From Burkholderiaceae bacterium (GTDB taxonomy: Bacteria > Pseudomonadota > Gammaproteobacteria > Burkholderiales > Burkholderiaceae): a DNA stretch of 5,313 bases. The stretch's first letter is position 1; each line of letters opens with the position of its first letter. Both the position numbers and the translations under genes were made by a program. The stretch is from positions 1 through 5,313 of the forward strand of contig CANISN010000135.1 of the NCBI GenBank assembly GCA_947470165.1, given 5' to 3'. Of the stretch, positions 1 to 5,313 are shown in pieces. The notes under the pieces are model-generated. The model did not search any database, had not been told where the DNA came from, and worked only from the letters and a program-made list of their open reading frames with translations.

Positions 1-732
1 AAGCAATTGGAGCCTGTTTATGACCTGATTATTTTGGCTTGTAAAGCCTTTGACTTGGAGAATGCACTTAGTTCAATTATCAAGGCAAGCTCAAAAGGAG
101 TCATTCTTCCACTGTTAAACGGTTTTACCCATCTTGACACCCTGGATCGCCAATTTGGTAAAGAGCGCGTAATGGGCGGGGTCGCCCACATTGCGGCAAC
201 CATCTCCGAATCCGGGGCCATTAAACAATTGACGGAATTTAATTCTTTAACAGTAGGCCCTAGAACACCAGGGCAAGAAGTCCTTAGTCAGGCATTATTT
301 GCGCTATGTAAAAAGGCGGATTTTGATTCTTTTTACGAGAAAAGTATTGAGCAAGCCCTGTGGGATAAATGGGTATTCCTAGCAACGCTCGCAGGCATGA
401 CAACAATCTGTCGTGGTTCAGTTGGGGAGATTGTATCTACTCCCTACGGTAAGGATCTGAGTAGAAAAATGTTTGCTGAATGTTGTGCCATCGCTGCAAG
501 CCAAGGGCAACCAATTGATAAGTCGACGCAATCAACTTCTCAAGAAATTCTTACCAAGGAGGGGTCGCCTTTCACCGCTTCAATGTTGAGAGACTTGCTT
601 GCAGGCAAGAGGGATGAGCACCAGCATATCTTGGGCGATTTGATTGATTTTGCTAATCTGAACTCAATAGACTGTCCTCTATTAAAAATTACTTATACCC
701 ATATGGAGGTAGAGGGTAAGTATCGGAGTTAA
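1..732 (+). CDS. panE: Ketopantoate reductase family protein (2-dehydropantoate 2-reductase, PanE/ApbA), 5'-truncated by window edge
   Basis: This family reduces 2-dehydropantoate to pantoate with NADPH in the cytoplasm, a step of pantothenate and CoA synthesis. The reading frame is open to base 1 (243 codons visible), so the N-terminal GxGxxG dinucleotide-binding motif and roughly 70 residues lie outside the window. The TTG at base 7 is an internal leucine codon, not a start. Seen here: the 'YDLIILACKAFD' strand-turn typical of the end of the Rossmann domain (near base 20), the 'LLNGF' loop matching the family's Q/L-N-G motif (Asn codon 118-120), the all-alpha C-terminal domain beginning with 'DKW' whose Lys (367-369) fits the catalytic lysine, and 'ASMLRDLLAGKRDE' with a Glu (616-618) fitting the conserved substrate-binding acidic residue. 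The ending 'CPLLKITYTHM' is also family-like. Many genomes carry paralogues acting on other 2-oxo acids, so the exact substrate is uncertain; family membership is firm. Confidence 0.85.
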   Translation, partial: KQLEPVYDLIILACKAFDLENALSSIIKASSKGVILPLLNGFTHLDTLDRQFGKERVMGGVAHIAATISESGAIKQLTEFNSLTVGPRTPGQEVLSQALFALCKKADFDSFYEKSIEQALWDKWVFLATLAGMTTICRGSVGEIVSTPYGKDLSRKMFAECCAIAASQGQPIDKSTQSTSQEILTKEGSPFTASMLRDLLAGKRDEHQHILGDLIDFANLNSIDCPLLKITYTHMEVEGKYRS

Positions 733-754
733 GCAAGGGCTTTCCCTAGGAGTC

Positions 755-769
755 TGCTTTTCTAAAGCA
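755..769 (+). other. Small hairpin after panE (not a clear terminator)
   Basis: TGCTTT and AAAGCA form a perfect six-pair stem around a three-base loop, 22 bases after the stop codon of the reductase gene. It is A/T-rich and is followed by ACCCCCC rather than a T run, so it does not have the form of a factor-independent terminator. It may protect or trim the 3' end of the mRNA, or be chance. Confidence 0.3.
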
Positions 770-778
770 ACCCCCCAA

Positions 779-793
779 TTGATTACACTTTAG
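779..793 (+). promoter_or_regulatory. Motif TTGATTACACTTTAG, also present upstream of dctP
   Basis: This 15-base word lies 40 bases before the start codon at 834. A copy differing at one base lies at 5290-5304 on the opposite strand, 57 bases before the start of dctP, in the same orientation relative to its gene. It could be part of a promoter or a binding site for a shared regulator. The similarity is seen directly; the function is inferred. Confidence 0.4.
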
Positions 794-810
794 GTATTAG
801 AAGCAATAAA
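782..810 (+). promoter_or_regulatory. Possible sigma-70 promoter for the 834-1373 gene
   Basis: ATTACA (782-787, 4/6 to the -35 consensus) and AATAAA (805-810, 4/6 to the -10 consensus) are separated by exactly 17 bases. Transcription would begin near 817 and leave a leader of about 17 bases containing the ribosome binding site. The boxes are only moderate matches in A/T-rich DNA, so this is a candidate, and the gene might instead be read through from the reductase gene upstream. Confidence 0.35.
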
Positions 811-833
811 CCCCTATTAGGAAAGAACGGACC

Positions 834-1373
834 ATGGAAGAGTATCGGCTAAAGATCGATAAAACTGCAAAGCCCTTATTGATTATCGATTACACCTTTG
901 GGAGTGATCGCAATCTGGAGTTAATGAAAGCAACGAACTTACCAACTACCTTGCAAAATGCCAAGGTAAAGACTGAGTTTGATTTGGCACATGCTTGGAG
1001 TATTTTTGTAAAGAAGTATTTAGAGAAGACTAATGAAATTGCCGCAACGCCTATTTGTTGGGGCGGACATTACGATCAGCTGGGTAGGGTGATGCTAGAG
1101 ATGATGCGTTTGAGTAGAGATAAGCAGGAGATGGTAGACCAAGAGGGCGTTTACGACATTATTCCAAATTTAGAAGAAATCCCTTTCGTTAGTAAGCCCT
1201 CCCGTCTAGAAGATAAGATGTTTTGCCGAATCTGGCTTTCTTTAATTCGTCATCCAGCTTTTATTGAGATGGAGTTAGATGAAGATGAGTTGGCGTCATT
1301 CAATTACTGGCAAGGTTTATTTACGATTGCTTTAGGTAAGACGAATAGTGAGCTACTAAACCAGACTGCTTGA
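834..1373 (+). CDS. Conserved-looking hypothetical protein, 179 residues, function unknown
   Basis: I do not recognise this family. The ATG at 834 is preceded by AGGAAAG (819-825), a plausible ribosome binding site with slightly long spacing (11 bases after AGGA). The protein looks soluble and cytoplasmic: no signal peptide and no membrane segment. It starts with a basic/hydrophobic stretch ('KPLLIIDYTFG', residues 13-23), then a mostly helical middle including 'ICWGGHYDQLGRVMLEMMR' (74-92), a segment 'YDIIPNLEEIPFVSKP' (107-122), 'CRIWLSLIRHPAF' (131-143), and an acidic stretch 'EMELDEDEL' (145-153). There is no Walker, helix-turn-helix or zinc-cluster motif that I can see. The normal codon pattern, full-length frame, own ribosome site and following terminator support a real gene. 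It lies 101 bases after the reductase gene on the same strand, too far to show functional linkage. It ends 20 bases before the shared terminator. Confidence 0.8.
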   Translation: MEEYRLKIDKTAKPLLIIDYTFGSDRNLELMKATNLPTTLQNAKVKTEFDLAHAWSIFVKKYLEKTNEIAATPICWGGHYDQLGRVMLEMMRLSRDKQEMVDQEGVYDIIPNLEEIPFVSKPSRLEDKMFCRIWLSLIRHPAFIEMELDEDELASFNYWQGLFTIALGKTNSELLNQTA

Positions 1374-1392
1374 TGCAATTGAAGTAGGATAA

Positions 1393-1420
1393 AAAAAGCG
1401 CTCCGTTAAGAGCGCTTTTT
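1393..1420. terminator. Bidirectional factor-independent terminator
   Basis: GCGCTC (1398-1403), a six-base loop CGTTAA and GAGCGC (1410-1415) form a perfect stem, extended by an A run on the left pairing with a T run on the right to give 11 pairs in total. On the plus strand the stem is followed by TTTTTCTTT; on the minus strand the run of seven A at 1391-1397 reads as seven T. It therefore fits termination of both the unknown gene (ends 1373) and the converging TRAP operon (dctM ends 1446). Confidence 0.9.
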
Positions 1421-1445
1421 CTTTGAGTAAAACTGCCTACTCCCA

Positions 1446-3320
1446 TTAACCTCCGTAGAGGAACTTTGGAAGCCACAGGGTCATGCCTGGCCAGACATAC
1501 ATGAAGGCCATACAAGCAATCACGATAAACATGTAAGGCATCATGCCTGCAAAAATCTGGTTGAGCGTAACGCCTGGTGGCGAAACCCCTTTGAGATAGA
1601 AGGCAGACATCGCAACTGGTGGTGATAGGAAAGCTGCTTGCAAGTTCACAAACACCAAGGTACCCCACAAGAGTGGATCGATGTTGAAGTGAGCCAACAA
1701 AGGCAAGAAGATCGGCACGAAAATCACAATAATTTCTGTCCACTCTAAAGGCCATCCAAGGAAGAAGATGATGGCTTGCGAGAGCAACATAAATTGGATT
1801 GGTGTTAGATCTAACATCAGCACCCATTTTTCAATGATCGTTTGACCGCCCAAAATGGTAAATACTGCTGAGAAGAGTGCAGAACCCACAAACAACCAGC
1901 AGACCATTGAGGTTGTCTTTGCTGTTAGAAAGACTGCCTGCTTAGTGCGATCAAAGTTTAAAGTGCCTGCCTGGTAAGCCAGAATGAAAGCGCCCAAAGC
2001 ACCAACGGCAGCAGACTCAGTTGCTGTGGTGATGCCCAGTAGTATTACCGCCAACACTAGGATCGTAAGGACGCCTAAAGGCATGACAGACTCAATTAAT
2101 AGCTTGAGAATTTCAAACTGCTCCTCATCCAGCTTAATATAGTAATAAATAAGCAGTAAGCCAAAGAGGACGCAGGTCAAGCCAAAATAGAGCTCGAAGT
2201 TTTCCGGCGGCCCAACAGCTGCCTCTGTACCGGCATCGGCTAATGGTGCATCTCCGGCGGCCGCATCCAAGGCAACCAATGGAGCATCTTCTTCGGGCAT
2301 TTTGGATTTGATATTGCTCGAGGTTGCGTCAATAGCTTGCAGAACTTCTTCAACTGGCTCTGCACTGTTAGTGCTAGCTTTAGCAAGCTGTGTCACCACT
2401 GGAACATTGAGTGCATCTCTCTCATTTTGTTGATGAATGATGACATACCACCATACTCCCCACATAGTGAAAAGAACCAAAATGAGCGGGGTCAGAACTG
2501 CTAATACATTTTTAAAGATCTTTCCAAAAGAGAGCTTCGCATCAGTTGGCGCATTTAACAATTTACTTGGCGAGAATAGAGCCTTAAACGTGGCGACCAA
2601 CATATTGCTGGAATAGTGCTCACGTAAAAAATGAATAGGTGCAGGAACCGGAACTATGAGTTGCTCGGGCGGTAGCTTAGGCGCAACCTTAGGATTAATT
2701 AAAGCCCAGCCAATGATGTAAACCAAGTATAAAAAGGCAAGGAAAAATCCTGGGACCATTGCGGCAGCGTAGAGTTTTACAACGGACTGGCCGGCAACCG
2801 CTGCATAAACAATGATCATCACCGAAGGTGGAATCAGGATGCCTAAGGTACCTCCAGCTGTAATGACGCCGGCAGCAAGCCGTGTATCGTAGCCTGCATT
2901 GAGCATTGGTTTCATGGCAATTACGCCCATGAGAACAACGACAGCACCAACGAGACCACTTGCAATACCCCAGAAGGTACAAACAATTAAAGTAGCTACA
3001 GCCAATGAAGCGGGTACACGACGGAATGCAAGTTGAATACTGTAGAACATCTTATCTACAAGCGCCCCTCGTTCCATCACGTACCCCATTAATACAAAGA
3101 GCGGAATCGAGAGCAGGACATCATTTGTCATACCTCCGAAAGTTCTTTGCACCATCAGAGTAAACACTTTGTTTGCAGTCCAGCTTTGAGAAGGATCATA
3201 AAAAGCTGCAAAGCCAAACATCATGCCAAGGCCCATGAGGGTAAAGGCGGTCGGGAAGCCCAGCATGATTACAACAATAATCAAGCTGAGCATAACTAGG
3301 CCAAGAATTGGATCACTCAT
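1446..3320 (-). CDS. dctM: TRAP transporter large permease subunit DctM (FcbT3-like), with an unusual central insertion
   Basis: DctM is the ion-coupled transport channel of tripartite ATP-independent periplasmic transporters, in the inner membrane. Family motifs are clear: the N-terminal helix with 'GFPTAFTLMGLG' (21-32), 'SIPLFVLMGYVMERG' (71-85), the first hairpin 'GGTLGILIPPSVMII' (156-170), 'TATESAAVGALGA' (432-444, where most members read TPTEAAAVGA), 'LGWPLEWTEIIVIFVPIFLP' (521-540) and 'FLSPPVAMSAFYLKGVSP' (564-581, the second PP turn). At 624 residues it is about 180 longer than the usual 425-450. The extra material lies around residues 215-405, between the helix ending 'LINPKVAPKLPP' and the helix before TATES. 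It holds two more hydrophobic spans (about 271-295 and 376-395) separated by an acidic, Ala/Asp/Glu-rich linker. The ATG overlaps the end of dctQ by 8 bases; upstream AAGAGA is a weak ribosome site, suggesting translational coupling. The frame is intact, so the insertion is not a frameshift artefact. Confidence 0.95.
   Translation of the reverse strand: MSDPILGLVMLSLIIVVIMLGFPTAFTLMGLGMMFGFAAFYDPSQSWTANKVFTLMVQRTFGGMTNDVLLSIPLFVLMGYVMERGALVDKMFYSIQLAFRRVPASLAVATLIVCTFWGIASGLVGAVVVLMGVIAMKPMLNAGYDTRLAAGVITAGGTLGILIPPSVMIIVYAAVAGQSVVKLYAAAMVPGFFLAFLYLVYIIGWALINPKVAPKLPPEQLIVPVPAPIHFLREHYSSNMLVATFKALFSPSKLLNAPTDAKLSFGKIFKNVLAVLTPLILVLFTMWGVWWYVIIHQQNERDALNVPVVTQLAKASTNSAEPVEEVLQAIDATSSNIKSKMPEEDAPLVALDAAAGDAPLADAGTEAAVGPPENFELYFGLTCVLFGLLLIYYYIKLDEEQFEILKLLIESVMPLGVLTILVLAVILLGITTATESAAVGALGAFILAYQAGTLNFDRTKQAVFLTAKTTSMVCWLFVGSALFSAVFTILGGQTIIEKWVLMLDLTPIQFMLLSQAIIFFLGWPLEWTEIIVIFVPIFLPLLAHFNIDPLLWGTLVFVNLQAAFLSPPVAMSAFYLKGVSPPGVTLNQIFAGMMPYMFIVIACMAFMYVWPGMTLWLPKFLYGG
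2106..2678 (-). other. Insertion within DctM: two extra membrane spans around an acidic linker
   Basis: This covers about residues 215-405 of DctM; boundaries are approximate, judged from remembered family motifs rather than an alignment. In order: a Pro-rich and basic segment ('VAPKLPPEQ' to 'KLSFGKIFKN'), a hydrophobic span 'LAVLTPLILVLFTMWGVWW' (273-291), a linker at about 297-374 (bases 2199-2432) rich in Ala, Asp and Glu and nearly free of Lys/Arg, a second span 'FELYFGLTCVLFGLLLIYYY' (375-394), then 'IKLDEEQFEILK' leading back into the conserved core. By the positive-inside rule the flanks should be cytoplasmic and the linker periplasmic. Confidence 0.7.
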
Positions 3321-3981
3321 GATTTATCTCTTTATTTTGACCAATACGATGATGAGCTGCTTCATCGATGGATTTAGCATTTTTCATTGCCTGTTGACGG
3401 GATTCTTCATCAACGTGGGTAGAGGCAGCCAATTGCTGTTCGACCACATCAATTTCTGCGGCATCTTTTAAGCGAGCTGGCCATTCACCTGTTTTGAGGC
3501 AAACAATGCAACGCAAAATTTCAACAACGCCTTGTAACAGTACAAATGCTCCTGCAACTGGAATAATGGTTTTAAACGGGTAGAGTGGCGGACCATTGGC
3601 AATCTGGGTAGTGTGCTCGCCGATGCGCCAAGATTCTGCAGCGTAGGTATAGCCTGCATAAACCAATGCGGTAATACCTGGCAAGAAAAAAGTAACGTAC
3701 AAAATCAAATCTAAGGTGGCTTGTGTGCGGGGTTTCATGGACCCATAAAGGAAGTCGCCGCGAACGTGGCCATTTTGTGCCAATGTATAAGCCCCACACA
3801 TCATGAAGAGTGTGCCGTAAGCCATCACGGATAACTCACCAATCCAAGCTGATGGGGAATTAAGGGCATAGCGCCTGAAAACGTCCGTAACTACCATGAG
3901 CATCAGCACGACAACTAGCCATGCCGCTGCTTTACCAATGAAGGTGCTAATTTCATCTACTGTAAGCATGAATTTATCCAT
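3313..3981 (-). CDS. dctQ: TRAP transporter small permease subunit DctQ (FcbT2-like)
   Basis: DctQ is the small membrane subunit that packs against DctM and scaffolds it. The 222-residue protein has four predicted membrane spans (about 16-34, 50-68, 88-112 and 137-160). Signature residues of the family are present: 'DVFRRYALNSPSAWIGEL' (33-50), 'GAYTLAQNGHVRGDFLY' (63-79), and 'PPLYPFKTIIPVAGAFVLLQG' region (131-151) ending in 'EILRC'. The start ATG at 3981 has AGGAG (3990-3994) eight bases upstream, which favours it over the in-frame ATG four codons later. The C-terminus after the last helix (about 166-222) is a long, charged, helical-looking tail, longer than I expect for the family. Its stop codon overlaps the dctM start, so the two subunits are probably made in fixed proportion. 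The gene lies beyond a terminator hairpin from dctP and depends on read-through or on an internal promoter that I cannot identify. Confidence 0.93.
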   Translation of the reverse strand: MDKFMLTVDEISTFIGKAAAWLVVVLMLMVVTDVFRRYALNSPSAWIGELSVMAYGTLFMMCGAYTLAQNGHVRGDFLYGSMKPRTQATLDLILYVTFFLPGITALVYAGYTYAAESWRIGEHTTQIANGPPLYPFKTIIPVAGAFVLLQGVVEILRCIVCLKTGEWPARLKDAAEIDVVEQQLAASTHVDEESRQQAMKNAKSIDEAAHHRIGQNKEINHE

Positions 3982-4040
3982 GAGCTACTCTCCTAAAACA
4001 ACTATCTAACTAACAATTTCTCTGGGGAAATATAAAAAAA

Positions 4041-4061
4041 CCGGACGGGGATGCCGTCCGG
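4041..4061 (-). terminator. Strong intercistronic terminator/attenuator between dctP and dctQ
   Basis: CCGGACGG (4041-4048) and CCGTCCGG (4054-4061) make a perfect eight-pair GC-rich stem with a five-base loop. On the minus strand it is followed directly by seven T (the A run 4034-4040), the textbook form of a factor-independent terminator. It lies 56 bases after the dctP stop codon and 60 bases before the dctQ start, inside what is otherwise one operon. Partial termination here would make more dctP mRNA than dctQM mRNA. On the plus strand there is no T run, so it acts in one direction only. Confidence 0.88.
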
Positions 4062-4066
4062 TCAAG

Positions 4067-4107
4067 ATGTGCATTAACACACATTATTACACAAGCCAAT
4101 AAGGCTT
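4067..4107 (-). other. Two small hairpins just after dctP
   Basis: AAGCC/GGCTT (4093-4097 with 4103-4107) and ATGTG/CACAT (4067-4071 with 4080-4084) can each form five-pair stems, lying between the dctP stop and the strong terminator. Neither has a T run on the minus strand. They could help stabilise the 3' end of dctP mRNA, but stems this short also arise by chance. Confidence 0.25.
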
Positions 4108-4116
4108 TTAAGGGGA

Positions 4117-5232
4117 TTAGCCCTTGAAATAATGGTCGTAAGCAATCTTCATATCCACATTCACTAACAAATCCCAGCGAACTGCACGTTGAGCAAAGGC
4201 TTTTTGTGAATCCAAAACTTTCTTGAACATTGGAAGCTCAGCAGCCTTCTTCGCAATAACCTTGTCCCAAGCCTTTAACTGGGCTACTAAAATAGACTTC
4301 GGTGTTGCATAGAATTTAACCTTGTCTTTGGTTTGGAGTTCAGCAAAGTCTTTGGAGTAGCGATCAATTGCTTTCCATGACATATCCTGAGAAGCTGCTT
4401 GGGTTCCGTATGACAGGATGGCCTGAAGATCTGCGGGTAAGGAATTGTATTTCTTCTTATTGAAGATAATTTCAAACTGCTCTGAAGACTGATGGAAGCT
4501 TTGTAGCATGCAGATTTTTGATACGTCAGGGAATCCTAGGATGCGGTCTGAAGTAGCATTATTAAATTCAGCAGCATCTAAAACACCGCGGTCCATTGCT
4601 GGGATGATCTCGCCGCCAGGTAAAGCCTGAACTGACGCGCCCATATCTGTAAAGATCTCAATTGAGAGGCCAACAGTACGGAATTTCAAGCCCTTCAAGT
4701 CATCTACTTTTGCGATCGGCTTTTTAAACCAACCTAATGGCTGGGTTGGCATTGGGCCATAAGGAAATGAAACTACATCGAGCTTCAGGTCGCCGTAGAT
4801 CTCATTGAGTAATTGCTGACCGCCACCATATTGATTCCATGATAGGAGTGTGTTGGCATCCATACCAAAAGCTGGGCCTGATCCCCATAGAGCTAATGCT
4901 GGACTTTTACCATACCAGTAAGCTAAAACACCATGACCACCGTCCAATGTTCCGCTAGATACAGCATCTAACATATCAAAAGCTTTGACTACTGAACCAG
5001 CAGGTAACACTTCAATTTTGAGACGGCCACCTGACATGGCGTTAACTTTATTTGCATAGTCATTGGCGTACTCGTGGAAAATATCTTTAGCTGGCCAAGT
5101 TGATTGAAAGCGCAAGTTCACAGTCTGTGCACTAGAAATCATTGGGAAGCCCATTGCAGCTGCGCCAGCAGTGCCTACAGCAGCGTTCTTGAGGAACTTG
5201 CGGCGCGGGCTAGTATTGTTGGTATCTGACAT
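4117..5232 (-). CDS. dctP: TRAP transporter periplasmic solute-binding protein DctP (TakP/FcbT1-like), Tat-exported
   Basis: This 371-residue protein captures the substrate in the periplasm and delivers it to DctQM. The N-terminus has a twin-arginine motif 'RRKFLK' (10-15), a hydrophobic Ala/Gly segment and a cleavage site after 'SSA' (33-35), so it should be exported folded by Tat. The mature part matches what I recall of the TakP (2-oxo acid) and FcbT1 groups: 'FQSTWPAKDIFHE' (42-54), 'GGRLKIEVLPAG' (68-79), 'LDGGHGVLAYWYGK' (96-109), 'SFPYGPMPTQPLGWFKKP' (155-172), 'LKFRTVGLS' (182-190), 'LPGGEIIPAMDRGVLDAAEFNN' region (204-225) and 'SFHQSSEQFE' (245-254). Arg185 is the family arginine that grips the substrate carboxylate; Gln164 and Glu222 fall where TakP has ligand/cation contacts, from memory. 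The substrate is therefore probably a small 2-oxo or 2-hydroxy acid, but this cannot be fixed from sequence. AGGAG (5239-5243) lies six bases before the ATG. Confidence 0.95.
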   Translation of the reverse strand: MSDTNNTSPRRKFLKNAAVGTAGAAAMGFPMISSAQTVNLRFQSTWPAKDIFHEYANDYANKVNAMSGGRLKIEVLPAGSVVKAFDMLDAVSSGTLDGGHGVLAYWYGKSPALALWGSGPAFGMDANTLLSWNQYGGGQQLLNEIYGDLKLDVVSFPYGPMPTQPLGWFKKPIAKVDDLKGLKFRTVGLSIEIFTDMGASVQALPGGEIIPAMDRGVLDAAEFNNATSDRILGFPDVSKICMLQSFHQSSEQFEIIFNKKKYNSLPADLQAILSYGTQAASQDMSWKAIDRYSKDFAELQTKDKVKFYATPKSILVAQLKAWDKVIAKKAAELPMFKKVLDSQKAFAQRAVRWDLLVNVDMKIAYDHYFKG

Positions 5233-5289
5233 CTAAATCTCCTATGGTCATTTTTAGATAAATAAACTTCTGGACGAAAAGAATCCTAA

Positions 5290-5304
5290 CTAAAGTGTAA
5301 CCAA
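5290..5304 (-). promoter_or_regulatory. Motif TTGGTTACACTTTAG upstream of dctP
   Basis: Read on the minus strand this matches the motif at 779-793 in 14 of 15 bases and points toward dctP, ending 57 bases before its ATG. Taken as a -35 element (GTTACA), it has no acceptable -10 box at 16-18 bases, so here it looks more like a regulator site or part of a non-standard promoter. The window ends nine bases beyond it, so the full promoter region is not visible. Confidence 0.4.
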
Positions 5305-5313
5305 ATTAAGGTA

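Noticed and set aside
7..9. TTG as the start codon of the first gene
   Set aside because: The frame is open to base 1 and the protein begins in the middle of the reductase fold; the nucleotide-binding N-terminus is simply outside the window.
1..732. Functional link between the ketopantoate reductase and the 2-oxo acid type transporter
   Set aside because: They are on opposite strands and convergent, separated by an unknown gene and a two-way terminator; shared 2-oxo acid chemistry alone is too weak a link.
755..769. Hairpin after the reductase gene as a terminator
   Set aside because: The stem is A/T-rich and is followed by C residues, not a T run.
1321..1827. 168-codon minus-strand frame overlapping the end of dctM and the terminator
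   Set aside because: It runs through the strong dctM coding frame and across the terminator into the opposite gene; its Cys/Arg-rich translation has no family character.
2106..2678. The DctM insertion as a fused DctQ subunit or an inserted mobile element
   Set aside because: It has only two hydrophobic spans and none of the DctQ motifs, a full dctQ lies next door, and I see no terminal repeats or transposase sequence.
2695..2982. Minus-strand frame of 95 codons inside dctM
   Set aside because: It is a shifted frame of the conserved hairpin region of DctM, with a Cys/His/Arg-rich translation typical of an out-of-frame shadow.
3223..3471. Plus-strand frame of 82 codons opposite the dctQ-dctM junction
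   Set aside because: It lies antisense to two well-supported genes, with no convincing ribosome site or family motif.

Overview
The window looks like chromosome from a betaproteobacterium of the order Burkholderiales. The moderate-to-low GC content, compact spacing and the style of the TRAP genes suggest a small-genome freshwater type such as Polynucleobacter. That genus guess is an inference from protein style and base composition, not from a search.

Left part (1-1373, plus strand): the 3' three quarters of a ketopantoate reductase family gene (PanE/ApbA), cut by the window edge, followed after about 100 bases by a 179-residue soluble protein that I do not recognise. A perfect GC hairpin with A/T runs on both sides (1393-1420) ends this unit and also ends the operon converging from the right.

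Right part (1446-5232, minus strand): a complete three-gene TRAP transporter operon in the order dctP - dctQ - dctM. DctP is a Tat-exported periplasmic binding protein resembling the TakP/FcbT1 group (2-oxo acids, lactate and related organic acids). DctQ is the small four-helix membrane subunit. DctM is the large permease, here 624 residues instead of the usual 425-450 or so because of an internal insertion carrying two extra predicted membrane helices and an acidic, alanine-rich linker. dctQ and dctM overlap by 8 bases and are probably translationally coupled. dctP is separated from dctQ by 135 bases holding a strong factor-independent terminator, so the binding protein is probably made in excess over the membrane subunits. 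Together the three would import an organic acid using an ion gradient (Na+ in the characterised TRAP systems).

Most of the window is ordinary metabolism and transport; I see no mobile element, CRISPR, RNA gene or defence system. The points worth a second look are the enlarged DctM, the attenuator between dctP and dctQ, a 15-base motif (14/15 identical) found upstream of both the unknown gene and dctP in the same orientation, and the unknown 179-residue protein itself. No stretch longer than 300 bases lacks a gene; the gaps are 733-833, 1374-1445, 3982-4116 and 5233-5313.
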